A stretch of 64,000 nucleotides of DNA from Cryptomeria japonica. Lineage: Eukaryota; Streptophyta; Pinopsida; Cupressales; Cupressaceae. Position numbers and translations under genes: made by a program. Under the pieces are notes generated by a model. That model searched no databases, had not been told where the DNA came from, and worked only from the letters and a program-made list of their open reading frames with translations. Location of the stretch: positions 825,744,896 to 825,808,895 of the forward strand of contig NC_081414.1 of the NCBI RefSeq assembly GCF_030272615.1. Direction: 5' to 3'. Below are positions 11,329 through 23,164 of this stretch, one piece after another (position 1 is the stretch's first letter; each line of letters opens with the position of its first letter).

Positions 11329-12479
11329 CCCCCCCTTAAGCTAGACTTAGGGAGAAGCTAAAATCTAGAACAGCTCCTGAAAGTAATAAAGATGGGTCCC
11401 GACAACAAGGCCTGATCAGGTACCCAAATACAATGAAATCTCTATGAACTGGAGAAATAGAGAAAACCACATGGGAACAAAACTCTACTCCAAAAAGAGA
11501 TGGAAAAGAATATCACTGAAGCATGAAGAACCTGCAAACTCTGTCGAAAAATAATTGCTGATCTGGAGAACCTCCACTGAAATAGAACATGACCAGGTAG
11601 AGAAGACTGTAATCTGCATGAGTGCCCTCAAATGACACTACTCGAATCAGATGGCAAACAAAGGCAAACAACTGAACTCGAAGATACAAATGGCATGAGA
11701 CACCAAAGCCTGAAGAGATGATCAATCGAACCATGGAAGCATTAGAACCAACGGGATAAACCTCCCCATAATGTGGAAGTGGGAGAGGGACAGGAACACT
11801 AAAAAGGATAGCAAAAACAAAACTGCATGACGAAGAACCAAGAACATCAAAGGTGCTGAGACACATCATCATGAGGCGAATGTTGTGGAAGGAACACTCA
11901 TTGGACAAAGGAAGACGGCAAACAACAGGCAAACATCAACCCCCTCATGGCACTTGATCAATAGTGCATGTACAACAAGACACAAAATATGCAAGATTCC
12001 AAGTAAACAATGCATGATGGAACTTTATCTCAGTGCGTTTGCATAAATACAAGCTACAATGATAAGAAGACTGGAAAAAAGAAACGTGAACCAAAATAGA
12101 GACACCCTACTTAGAGAAAAGATCCTAGGACTTGAAACAACCACAATATCCACCAGAGTGCTGAAAAATAAAAAGATGAATAAAATATGCATGGAGCAGA
12201 ATCTGGAAATAAAACTTAGATGGTTGGAAAGTACACAACACATGCTTTCCAAAAATATAAAGTTTTCAAAAAACGGAGTTCGGATGCTCATTCTACGTCT
12301 CTTGGAGTACAAAAAAGAGACCTCACTTTGACTGCAAAAAAAATAGTCAAACAACAAAATTGGAAAAAATTACCAACACCATGAGGTCGGGCTCAAAACT
12401 AGCTTTCTGATGCCTATTTTTTTTCGAAAAAATGACTCCATATGCCCAAGATAGAGCCAAAAAACCAAACCCCCCCTGA

Positions 12480-13040
12480 AAAAGCCAAAAAAGGGAGTTT
12501 GGTGGCTCTTTGGTGGTTCGGTGGCCAGTGGGTGGCGGTTGGGTGGCGCCCGGGTGGTGGGCTACTGTTTCTGGTGGAGCCTGAGTGATCGACATACTGG
12601 GAGGTGGATGTTGGCAGCGGGAAGGCCGGGTAGCGGAGGAGGCTGGGCTGGGCGGCAGATGCCGGCAGCTGGAAGGCCGAGCGGCAGAGAAGGCCGGGCC
12701 AGGTGGTGAAGGAGGCTGGGCTGGGCGGTTGCCGTTGGGACTGCGGGCTCAAGTGGAGTGGGGGTCGCCTGGGTGGTGGGCTCGGGCGAAGCGGGGGCCG
12801 CTTGGGCGGCGGGCTCGGGCAGAGCGGGGGCCACTTGGGCGACGGGCAGAGTTCCAGTGGCGATGGTCGCAGAGGGTGTCGTCGGTCACAAGGAGGTCGA
12901 TAAGGGGCTGGGCCGGCGAGGGCCGGGAGACGGCAGGGGGCTGAAGATCGGGCCATTGGGGGCCGGAAGAGGTCTGGGGCCCGAGGTCTTGCAGGGCCTG
13001 CGTGAAGGCAGGGGGCCCCACAGTACCCTGCGTACCGTGG
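12480..13040. other. GC-rich, CpG-bearing leader block inside the non-autonomous element
   Basis: About 560 bases of strikingly GC-rich sequence in an AT-rich window. It contains repeated GGCGG/GGGCTGGGC modules on the plus strand and a potential G/C hairpin around 13010-13052. Several overlapping frames are open on both strands simply because stop codons are rare in GC-rich DNA; none resembles a known protein. The copia element at 60832 has a leader of the same design. Confidence 0.7.
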
Positions 13041-13440
13041 GGTTGCCCCCCTAAATTTTTTTTTTTTTTAAACCCTATTTTTTTCTTTGCTTTTTTTTCA
13101 AGAAATTTTTTTAATAAAAAAGTAAAAATTCAGCCTGCATGCTGTAAAAAGGCAAATTTTTTTTATTTTTTTCTTGGTCTACGTGCTAGGGTCGTACGAC
13201 CTAGATTTGAGAAAAAAATTCACCCAGAGGTTCAGGAACCAAAATAGGTTGAATTTTATATGACCACAAGGGTTTTCAGGCCTTTTAAGCATGATGGTGA
13301 GGTCCGTTTAGGCCCAAAGTGCTCAGAAAAAAGGTCAAACCCTAGGTACATAAAAAATTCCTGAAACCCCAGATCTGCTTCCAAAGCCAAAAATTCTCAA
13401 AACAAGAACAGGTAGCTGCAGATCTGAAGCTCTGATACCA

Positions 13441-13821
13441 TATAGGAGTTGAGGAAATACAACACCATAGGAGCCCAAATAATCTTTGCAAGCTGAAAAA
13501 CCTGTTACAAGGAGAAGCAATGAAGCAAATCACAGAAGGAAAGAATACACAGGAAAAATATGCTCCAAAAGATGAGAGCTCAATAATCTCCAAAATATAT
13601 TGTCAATAATAATCCTTTTTCATACAATGAAAAGAAAGAACTCAACCTTTAATAGGTCAAGAAACCCTAAAAGGGAAAACCTAGGTTTGCACATAATAAT
13701 TAATTAAAATAATTAATTATATGCTCCTAAAGTTAGCTTAAGTGTAAAAGAGATAAAGGGAACTTAAATAATTAAACAAATATTGTTTAATTAATCAAGT
13801 AAATACCTGAATACTCTAGCA
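13441..13821 (-). repeat. 5' LTR of the non-autonomous element
   Basis: 381 bases, matching 10964-11328. The primer-binding site abuts it at about 13429-13440 on the internal side. Reading on the minus strand it starts TGCTAGAGTATTC, one base different from its partner at the third position. Confidence 0.9.
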
Positions 13822-13826
13822 AGAAC

Positions 13827-14120
13827 CTTCAAGATTGAATATATGGCTTGCTTTTGATTTGAACAATATCAAAACCCTTTCACCTAGTACATATGATATT
13901 TTGATAAAACTAGATGCAATGATTGAGATGCTACTTACACAATATCACCCACATACTCACACATCAATGCCTTTCAAATGTATACATTAAAGAAATGCAC
14001 AGTGAATATACCTAGATAATATATATATATATATATATTATAAACATAATTACATTCATATGTTGACTTAGAATAATATTATTGCATCTACAAGTCAACC
14101 ACAATAGTAAACACTTGCAT
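13827..14120. other. Spacer with (AT)n microsatellite
   Basis: About 300 bases between two complete elements, with an (AT)n run at about 14019-14038. It may belong to the older sequence into which both elements inserted. No gene was seen. Confidence 0.4.
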
Positions 14121-14125
14121 AAGAA

Positions 14126-15827
14126 TGTTGGCATTTGGCATAATTGATTCAGATGAGGTGACACAGTTGAAGACCGATAACTGCAACGGTAAAGGATATA
14201 AATCTATTTGTGATGAAGAGATTGAGATTCTATGATTAGATGACATAATCAGTTATTTATGTTGTCATTGATGGCAACTGATGTCAACTAATGTTCCTAA
14301 TGTTATGTTTTGTTATCTAAGTGATTTGGTTTATCGGAAGACAGGGTTTACTAATAGAGAATTAAAGTATGTGAAATAGGACTTTAATCGGTAAAGAAGA
14401 GATGTTTTGGTTGGATCCTATGATCGGCGATGTTTGGTGATTTGTGGTTTGGATGTTGAACTTCTATTAGGGAAAGTTGTATCTGACTAGAACCAGGACT
14501 TGTGATGATTACCAAAAGGTGTGTTTCAAATTTTTGATGAAGTTTTGCTAAGGTTTTAGTAGGGTTTAAGGACCAGTGAAGATATCATCAAACCGGTAAT
14601 GATTTTGTTATGACGATGATCGATGATGAGTCTAAATGAAGTTGGTAACATGACACAACCTACGTGAAAAGATTTGAATTTTGGCACGATTCAAGGAAGA
14701 ATTTCTTGGGAATCAACAAAACACTTAGTGGAGTGTTTTAAGGTTTTGACTTTGGTACAAATCGGACTTTTGTGATGGGTATTGATCAACCAATGATTGA
14801 AATTGCATTATAATTTGTTGTTATGATCTGTATATTGATCTGAGATGATCTCTTATGATTTGAATTATAAATTCATGATGTAATTAGGGTTTAGCGACCA
14901 ACCTAGTTGAGATGACTATTTAGGATGGCACAGTTGATGTTTATGATGTCGGTGGTCTTGGAGAATGTGTTGAGCCTTCCAAGTGTAGTGTGAGATCTTC
15001 TTGAGAGTTACAAAGTGTTGTGCATAACTGGATCTAATCAAGCAAGTAGAGAAGTGCAAGTTACAAATCATTTTCTTATTGTTGTTCCCTATCAATTGTA
15101 GTAGGTTAAATCCCTTAACCAAGTATGTCCTAATAGGCCTTAAACATTTAAGTCCCCTAATAGGGTAGTTCTCAAAAGAGTGTTAAATCCTCCCATGAGG
15201 TTGATCCTAACAAATCATCAAGATCCTAACTGGGCTGCTAGGCATATCCCTTAACTGGGTAACTCCTAACAGGGTCTGCTCCTAACCAGGCATATTGTAA
15301 GCTCCTAATAGGGTTAAGCTCCTAACAGGGCATACTTCAAAAGACTACAAATTTTTATGGGTACCAACTCCCACCGTGGTTTTTCCCATTTGGGTTTCCC
15401 CGTCAAAAACTTATGGTGTTCATGTGTGGAATGCTTTTCATGTGATTTTCTTGTTTATGTTTCATTTCATGCATTATTTATGAGACACCGATTATTATGT
15501 TTTATCAGAAGTTTATCAGAGGTTACCAGTATTGATAAGAAGTTGATAGAGAAAGTATTTGATCTGATTGATAAGGTTGATAAGTTGGTATATGATCAAA
15601 TTGATATAATTGCTTAAGTGGTGAAAGTATTGATTGTTGTGGTAAATGATTTGATTAATGTATTAAGCAAATCTGATCAAGAGGTTGTTAGATCTGATTA
15701 AAGAAGTTGGGACATTTGTTAAATGGTTTTAGATCTAATATAAGTTTATTTTTTGGTTTAATGTTTCTATTGGTCTTAATATTGATTCACCCCCCCTCTT
15801 AGTATTAACCGGATCATAGGATTAACA
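14126..15827 (+). repeat. 5' LTR of the complete copia element
   Basis: 1,702 bases. Near its 3' part, about 15110-15345, it carries many degenerate copies of a CTCCTAACAGGG-like module. It ends with a pyrimidine run (CACCCCCCCTCTTAG) followed by ATTAACA. The primer-binding site follows after two bases. Confidence 0.93.
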
Positions 15828-15829
15828 AT

Positions 15830-15841
15830 TGGTATCAGAGC
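15830..15841 (+). other. Primer-binding site of the copia element
   Basis: TGGTATCAGAGC, complementary to the plant initiator methionine tRNA region used by most plant copia elements. Confidence 0.9.
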
Positions 15842-15901
15842 ATTGGTCCTTTGTGTGCAGAAAGCCTAACCGCTTGAGGAAAAGATTATGAGGTAGTCAA
15901 G

Positions 15902-16960
15902 ATGATTAAGAAAGAGGGTCCCAAGTTCAACAAGGATAACTACAAGATCTGGAAAGACATAATGAAGATATACATCAAAGGTCTTGGTGCACAATATTGG
16001 AAGCAAGTTGAAACTGCATATGTTGCTCCTACCACTACTCCCTTGACATTGGATGAACTCAAAGAGCAGAAATATAACATGGAAGCCATTGAAGCTATTG
16101 TAAGTACTTTATCTGATTCAAAATATATTGATGTTCAAGGATTGGAAACTGCAGGTGAGGTATGGGAAAAGTTAGAGACAATCTATGGAGGAGATGAGCA
16201 TGTTCAAAGAGCCAAAGAGGAAAGCTTGAGAGGAAAGTTCGATAACATGAGAATGTTTGAAGGAGAAAATATTGCACAATATGGTCAGAGAATCAAAGAA
16301 TTTATTGGTGGCATAAAGAGTGTTGGAGGTAAAATAGAGGATGATGCAATAGTAAGTAAAATGCTTAGAATTCTTCAACCCCAGTATGCTATAAGAGTAT
16401 TGGCAATCCAAGAACTTAGATCTATTTTAAATGATAAGGTAATTGTTGATTCATTGATTGGTAAGCTTACAAATTTTGAGTTAAATAGTTTTGACAATAG
16501 TGTGACAAAATCTATTGAATCTCCCTTTAAATCTTATGTTACCAGTTCATCTGCTAGAAAAAGTAAAGATACAAGTCAAAATCATGAGTGCAGGTCAAGT
16601 CATGGAGGTAACTGGGGAAATGAAGACAAGGAATATCAAGTGATGGAACTTGAGGGATTGTTAGCAAATAGATTTCCAAGAGGCACTAATAAGTATAAAG
16701 GAAAGCTACCTTTGAAGTGTTTCTCTTGTAGTAAAATTGGTCATATTGCTGCTAACTGCCCTGACACCGATAAGAAAGAAAAATTTAGAAGATTCAAAGG
16801 AAAGGGAAAGAAACATTGTTATATTGTAGTTGATGAAGGTGTGACCGATGAGGAGTCTGAAGATGAAGATGACAATGAAGAAATTGTGTTTATAGCCGTA
16901 AAGGAGGAACTATCAGATGAAAAGGCACTAGTATCTCATATGGAGAATAGTGATGAGTAG
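15902..16960 (+). pseudogene. gag: Copia gag (capsid/nucleocapsid) portion, ends at an in-frame TAG
   Basis: Gag packages the element RNA into cytoplasmic virus-like particles. The frame encodes 352 residues and starts at the first good ATG after the primer site. It has a UBN2/DUF4219-type capsid region (YKIWKD near the start, then IVSTLSDSKY and VWEKLETIYGG) and one CCHC zinc knuckle at about residues 273-286 (CFSCSKIGHIAANC). An acidic tail follows. In an intact copia element this frame would run on into the protease; here it stops at TAG (16958-16960) just before the protease sequence, which continues in the same frame. The stop is therefore probably a point mutation, not a natural gag terminus. 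Confidence 0.92.
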
Positions 16961-19900
16961 ATTATAGACATTGGCTTCTCACACCACATGACCAGAGACA
17001 CAAGTAAGTCCATAACCCTTAATGAATTTGATGGAGGTGTTGTTAGATTTGGTAATAACTCTCCTTGCATGGTGAAAGGTAAAGGTTCAATCTCTCTAAA
17101 CGAGAAGAGTAATGTTGATGATGTGTTTTGGGTTGATGTTCTAAAGAATAATCTTTTAAGTGTTGGTCAGCTCAATGATAAAGGTTATTTGCTTGAGTTT
17201 AAAAGTGGAGTTTGCATAATTCTTGCAGGTAATGGTGAACTGATTGCTATCGGGAAGCAAACTAGAGGTAACTTATTCCATTTGAATAGTAATATTAATA
17301 ATTGTCTAGTTTCTAGAATGGAAGACAGTTGGTTGTGGCAAAAAATATGTTGCCATGTCAATTTTGATAATTTGGTTAAGATAAGGAAGTCAAGTGTTGT
17401 AAGAGGGTTACCCCAAATTGTCAAACTAGATAGTGTGATATGCAAAGATCGTCAAATCGGTAAGATGACCTCTATTTCTTTCAAGAGCAAGAATTGCATT
17501 TCTGAGAATATTTTAGATTTGGTACATACTGATCTCTGTGGCCCTATGAGAACAAAGAGTTATTATGGTGATAGGTATTTCATGATCTTCAGCGATGACT
17601 ATTCTAAAATGATGCGGGTGACATTTTTGAAGGATAAATCAAAAGAATTTAGCAAATTCAAATCATTTAAATCTCTAGTTGAGAAGGAAACCAGTAAGAA
17701 CTTGAAGTGTTTAAGATCAGACCAAGGAGATGAATTCACATCTGATGAGTTTGTTAAGTATTGTGATGAACAAGGCATAAAGAGACAAATGTCTGCTATG
17801 AGGACACCACAACAGAATGGCATAGCAGAAAGGATGAACAAAACAATAGTTGAAGTTGCAAGAACCATGTTATTATAGGGTGATGTATCCAAAATGTTTT
17901 GGAGAGAAGCGGTCAATACTGTTGTATACACTTTAAATCGGGTACTGGTAAGGAGAGGTAACAATAAGACACCCTATGAGCTATGGTATCGAAAAACACC
18001 TTTTGTAAGTTATTTTAAAATTTTTGGTAGTCAATGTTTTATTAAGAGAGATAACTACACTGAGAAATTTGATGCAAAATTTGATAAGGGAATTTTTCTT
18101 GGTTACTCTTCTAAGAGTAAGGCATATAAATGTTACAATAAGAGAACTAGGAAAATTGTTGAAAGTGCTAATGTAAAAGTTGATGATCTATATGATAAGT
18201 CTGAAGGTACAAGAAGATCAAAACCTAAAAAGGATGATAATGAAGAGAAGTTTGTAAGCATTGAACCTGAGGAAAATAATAATGAAGAACCGACAAATGC
18301 AGAATTAGACGCTCAACTAGTAAGCAATGGCAGCGAGGAAGAAGATGAAGAACCTGATGCCGAAGATATAGAATTGGCACAGGGAATACGTAGATATGTC
18401 AGAATGAACCATTCACAAGAGTAGATAATTGGTGATAAGAATGTAGGTGTGCAAACCAAGAGAAAGATCCATGAGAACTCATGTTTGATATCTACAATTG
18501 AAACCAAGTCTGTTAAGGAAGCATTAAAACATGATGATTGGGTGAATGCAATGAATGAAGAATTAGATCAAATTGAGAAGAATCAAACATGGTCACTTGT
18601 TCCTAGACTGGAGAATAAGAATCTAATTGGAACAAAATGGGTCTTTAGGAATAAATTGGATGAAGAAGGAAAGATTGTAAGAAACAAGGCGAGGTTAGTC
18701 TGCAAAGGCTATGCTCAAGAGGAAGGTGAGGATTATGGTGAAACATTTGCACCTGTTGCTAGATTAGAAGGAGTAAGGATGCTACTAGCATTTTCTACAT
18801 ATAAGGGATTCAAAGTTTATCAAATGGATGTCAAATCAGCCTTTCTAAATGGGATTCTAGAAGAAGTATACATTGAACAACTAGATGGATTTTCCTTGAT
18901 TGATGATAAGGACATGGTGTGTAAACTGCATAAAGAACTATATGGTCTAAAGCAAGCACCGAGAGCATGATATGAAAGATTACATGCACATGTAATCAAA
19001 ATTGGATTCCAACGTACCAGTGAGGACAACAACATTTATTTGAAAACTGACGGAGACAAGATGTTGATAGAAGAAGTGTTTGTAGATGACATAATTTTTG
19101 GTGGAAATGATGATATGTGTATGGATTTTGCTAATATAATGAAATGAATTTGAAATGTCTCTAATTGGTGAAATAAAGTTCTTTATTGGCTTACAGGTCC
19201 AACAACTGGATGGTGGTATTTTTATTTGTCAGACCAAGTATATCAAAGAAGTGTTGAAGAATTTTGGTATGGAAGATTGCAAACCGATAGGAATGCCAAT
19301 GGTTACTGGTTGCAAGTTGTCCAAAGAAGATGATTCCCCTGCTGTTAGTGAAAAAGAGTACATGTCCATGATTGGAAAGCTACACTATGTTGTCCATAGC
19401 AAACTAGACATTGCTCATGTTGTTGGATTAGTAGCTAGATTTCAAAAAGAGGCTAAAGAGAGTCACATGGTGGCTGTAAAGATAATTTTTCGGTATCTCA
19501 AAGGCATAGTAGACTATGGTTTATGGTATCCCTGTAAAGGAGATTTTACTTTGGATGTCTTTACTGATGTTGATTGGGCAGGCAATATGGATGATCATAA
19601 AAGCACAAATAGTGGAGATTTTCTACTTGGTGGAAGATTAGTGACATGGGCAAGCAAGAAACAAACTTGTGCTTCTCAATCTACAGCTGAAGCAGAGTAT
19701 GTAGCCGCATCCATGAATTGCACGCAGGCAATATGGATGAGACGTGCTAGAAGGATTCAAGATAGATATGTCTAAACTGGTGACTATTTATTGTGATAAT
19801 ACAAGTGCAATAAATATTTCTAAGAATCTTGTTCTTCATTCCAAAACCAAGCACATTGAATTGAAGTATTGTTTCCTAAGGGAAAGAGTCCAAGAAAAAG

Positions 19901-20028
19901 AGGTGAAGATGAAATATGTGGAGAGTAAAGATCAGTTAGCTAATATCTTTACTAAGCCCTTACCGAAGGCTACCTTTGAGTTTCTTAGAGGTAAACTAGG
20001 GGTTATAACCCTACACCAGAATAAATAG
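16961..20028 (+). pseudogene. pol: Copia pol remnant: protease, integrase, reverse transcriptase, RNase H
   Basis: Segments follow in copia order. Protease: the expected DSG active-site triplet reads DIG just after 16960. Integrase: 17000-18200, with the HTDLCGPM region, DDYS and PQQNGIAERMN. Reverse transcriptase: 18500-19140, with QMDVKSAFLNG and the FVDDIIFGG catalytic box. RNase H: 19540-20028, with TAEAEYVAAS and CDNTSAI. Breaks: in-frame stops at 17876-17878 (TAG), 18422-18424 (TAG) and 18968-18970 (TGA), a frame change at about 19140-19155 and another at about 19744. Each stop could come from a single C-to-T or G-to-A change of a Gln or Trp codon. It cannot make a full polyprotein. Confidence 0.93.
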
Positions 20029-20445
20029 AATGTTGGAGATGAATCAATCCTATGGATTTCATGTTTATCTTTCACTAAGGATTGATGAAGGTGTGGGCTA
20101 CTCCTTTGGGGGAGCAAGTCTGATGCAAAAGTTCTATTTTAATGCTCTATTATAATTTTTCTGATTTGAGTTGTAGAGATGATGGAAGAGGAAACAGTAA
20201 AATTTAAGACAAGTGATACATTTATACCTTTGGCATTGTTGTCAAAGGGGGAGAAGAAAATAAATCAGATCTAGCAGATATGGGAGAAGAAAAGAAATCA
20301 GATTGAGAGAAGCATTGGTTAAGGGGGAGATGACAAAAGAAGGAGAACCGACAGATGATGTGATACCAACAAGCAAGTTGCAGATGATGTTGTTACTCTG
20401 ATTATATATCTGATCAGTGTTTCCATCAATGCCAAAGGGGGATAT
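20029..20445 (+). other. Copia 3' untranslated internal segment
   Basis: Sequence between the end of the RNase H segment and the 3' LTR. It contains two GGGGGAGA-type purine runs and ends in the polypurine tract. No coding signal was seen. Confidence 0.7.
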
Positions 20446-22144
20446 TGTTGGCATTTGGCATAACAAATTCAAATGAGGTGATGTAGTTGAAGACTGATGA
20501 CCGCACCGGTAAAGGATAGAAATCTATTTGTGATGAAGAGATTGAGATTCTATGATTAGATGACATAATCAATTATTTGTGTCGTCATTGATGGCAATTG
20601 ATGTCAATTGATGTTCTTGATGTTATGTTTTGTTATCTAAGTGATTTGGTTTACTAGAAGATAGGGTTTACCGACAAAGAACTAAAGTCTGTGAAATAGG
20701 ACTTTGACTATAAAGTAGAGATGTTTTGGTTGGATCCTATGATCGACAATGTTTGGTGATTTGTGGTTTGGATGGTGAACTTATATCATGGAAATTTGTA
20801 TCTGACTAGAACTGAGACTTGTGATGATTACCAAAAGGCGTGTTTCAAATTTATGATGAAGTTTTGCTAAGGTTTTAAAAGTAGGGTTTAAGGATCGGTG
20901 AAGATATCATCAAACCAGTAATGATTTTTGTTATGATGGTGATCGACAGTGAGTCTACAAGAAGTTGGTAACATAGTACAACCTGCGTGAAAAGATTTGA
21001 ATGTTGTTTTGGCACGATTCAAGGAAGAATTTCTTGGGAATCAGAAAAATGCTTAGTGGAGTGTTTTAAGGTTTTGTCTTTGGTACAGATCGGATTTTTG
21101 TGATGGGTTTTGATCAACCAACAGTTGATATTGCATTGTAATTTGTTTTTATGATCTATATATTGATTTGAGATGATCTCTTATGATTTGAATTATAAAT
21201 TCATGATGTAATTAGGGTTTAGTGACCAACCTAGTTGAGATGACTATTTAGGATGGCACAGTTGATGTTTACGATGTCAGTGGTCTTAGAGAATATGTTG
21301 AGCCATCCAAGTGTAGTGTGAGATCTTCCTGAGAGTTACAAAGTGTTGTGCATAATTGGATATGATCAAGCAAGCAAAGAAGTGCAAGTTACAAATCATT
21401 TTCTTATTGTTTGTTCCCTAATAGTTGCAGCAGGTTCAATCCCTTAACTGGGTAGGTCCTAAAAGGCCTTAAACATTTAAGTCCCCTAATAGGGAAACTC
21501 TCAAAAGAGTGTTAAATCCTCCCATGAGGTTGATCCTAACAAATCATCAAGCTCCTAACCGGACTGCTAGGAAAATCCCTTAACCATGTGACTCCTAACA
21601 TGGTCTACACTCTTAACCGGGCATATTGTAAGCTGCTAACAAGGCGTAATTCAAAAGACTACAAATTATTGTGGGTACCAACTCCCACCGTGGTTTTTCC
21701 CATTTGGGTTTCCACACCAAAAGATTATGGTGTTCATGTGTGGAATGTTTTTCATGTGATGTTATTGTTTATGTTTCATTTCCTGCATTATTTATGACAC
21801 ACCGATTATGATGTTTTATCAGAAGTTTATTAGAGGTTACTGGTATTGATAAGAAGTTGATAGAGAAAGTATTTGATCTGATTGATAAGGTTGATATATT
21901 GGTATATGATCAAATTGATATAATTGCTTAAGTGATGAAAGTATTGATTAATGTGATAAATAATTTGATTAATGTATTAAGCAAATCTCATCAAGAGGTT
22001 GTTAGATCTAATTAAAGAAGTTGGGAAATTTGTTAAATGGTTTCAGATCTGATATAAGTTTGTTTTTGGGTTTAAATTTTTTGTTGGTCTTAATACTGAT
22101 TCATCCCCCCTCTCAATATTAACCGGATTTTCATAGGATTAACA
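20446..22144 (+). repeat. 3' LTR of the complete copia element
   Basis: 1,699 bases, aligned over its full length with 14126-15827 and carrying the same CTCCTAACAGGG-like modules at about 21440-21650. The polypurine tract is at about 20432-20445. Confidence 0.93.
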
Positions 22145-22149
22145 AAGAA

Positions 22150-22748
22150 ATGTAATAGATTTGATCCAAAAGCCCAAACATTACTCCAGAAGAAGGGACA
22201 CACTATGTGTTAGCCAACATACTTTTCACTGGCCCTAATGCACAACCACATGCTACTTCCATCTAGCACACATTACAATCCACTACATAACATATAAAAC
22301 ATCAACCCAGTCGACCAACAAGCACAATGACCACTATGACACTTCTAACTTTCTATTTGCTGAAGGTCAGCCTTTGAAACTCTAGAATATTAAACATCAT
22401 GAATATACTTCCTTCATGTCCAAATTGTAGGCCATAACTCTCGACTGTGATAGAATGAATAACCCAACATTTTGATAGTGCAACTAAATGGATATTTTGT
22501 TCTTGAGTAGCGAACCTTAGAACCATACTAGGGATACCTCCAAAAAACACAACATAAGATATTCAATTAGGAGCAACTCAAACTAGAGCACAATGATAAC
22601 ATTAATAGAGTTATCTAGAATAGCTAGGTAATTTGAAACTTAAATGCTCAAGCATAAACATTATAGTAAATGCACTCTTTTAGATATCTTGACATCATTG
22701 ACAAAATTGTCTAACACATTTGACATCAATGATAATATATGTCCAACA
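22150..22748 (-). repeat. Partial 3' LTR of the old minus-strand copia
   Basis: About 600 bases leading up to the TGTTGGAC start (minus strand) beside the polypurine tract at 22749-22761. The other end was not found; it may lie left of the element at 14126. No matching 5' LTR was seen in the window. Confidence 0.5.
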
Positions 22749-23164
22749 ATATCCCTCTTTATCATTGATGTCAAACAAAAAAATATTCCTATCACATCAA
22801 CATAAACCAAAATAGTAAAAAACTAGACCTATGTGATGCATACCTAAACTATAAGAAATTTCTACACATTTGACCACAATGAGTTATAACATTTTGGGTC
22901 TTTTTATCCCCCTTTGAAATCAATGAAAAATTACAACACCATAAAACATTGGGTCACTCTGGATATTCTCCCCCTTTAATCTTGGGTTCCATACTTCATC
23001 AACTCTCCCGCTCTTTCTTTTTAGATCCAAGTCAAGAATTGAAACACTTTGCAAGACCCCCAAGTTTTCTTATGGAAAGGAGTCAACACCCCTTCTCAAA
23101 TTGTACTTCCTCTTGATTGAAGTAGAGAGAAAACACTCCCAACTTCTATGAAAGATACTCTCTA

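Larger units (their letters stand above)
10959..13826 (-). mobile_element. Complete non-autonomous LTR retrotransposon (no gag/pol), AGAAC target duplication
   Basis: This element reads on the minus strand. Its 5' LTR is 13441-13821, the primer site directly inside it (plus-strand GCTCTGATACCA ending at 13440, i.e. TGGTATCAGAGC) matches the copia-type initiator-Met primer, and the 3' LTR is 10964-11328, preceded by a G-rich polypurine tract (plus strand CCCCCCCTTAAG from 11329). AGAAC duplications flank it at 10959-10963 and 13822-13826. The internal part is about 2.1 kb and contains no gag, protease, integrase or RT motif. Its leader has an A/T-rich tract followed by a GC-rich block at about 12480-13040. 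The LTR begins TG but ends TA rather than CA. It is a large-derivative or TRIM-like element that would need proteins from a relative. Confidence 0.9.
14121..22149 (+). mobile_element. Complete Ty1/copia retrotransposon, AAGAA target duplication, coding region broken
   Basis: The element spans 14126-22144 (8,019 bases). LTRs are 14126-15827 and 20446-22144, both starting TGTTGGCATTTGGCATAA and ending GGATTAACA. A perfect AAGAA duplication lies at 14121-14125 and 22145-22149. The primer site TGGTATCAGAGC is at 15830-15841 and a polypurine tract (CAAAGGGGGATA) precedes the 3' LTR. The order gag, protease, integrase, RT, RNase H defines copia. The first ~90 LTR bases differ at roughly one position in ten, so the insertion is old. 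It may lie inside the LTR of the minus-strand copia element at 22.15-25.62 kb. Confidence 0.95.

Noticed and set aside
11513-11932. Minus-strand frame of 139 codons in the non-autonomous element
   Set aside because: It lies in the 3' internal region, is hydrophobic/Ser-rich without motif and no protein was recognised. It shares nucleotide blocks with the 60.1-60.8 kb region, but no shared protein was evident.
12414-13054. Several long overlapping open frames on both strands (up to 180 codons)
   Set aside because: They lie in the GC-rich leader block, where stop codons are rare. Pro/Arg- and Gly/Arg-rich translations on opposite strands show no domain, and the region is internal to an LTR element.
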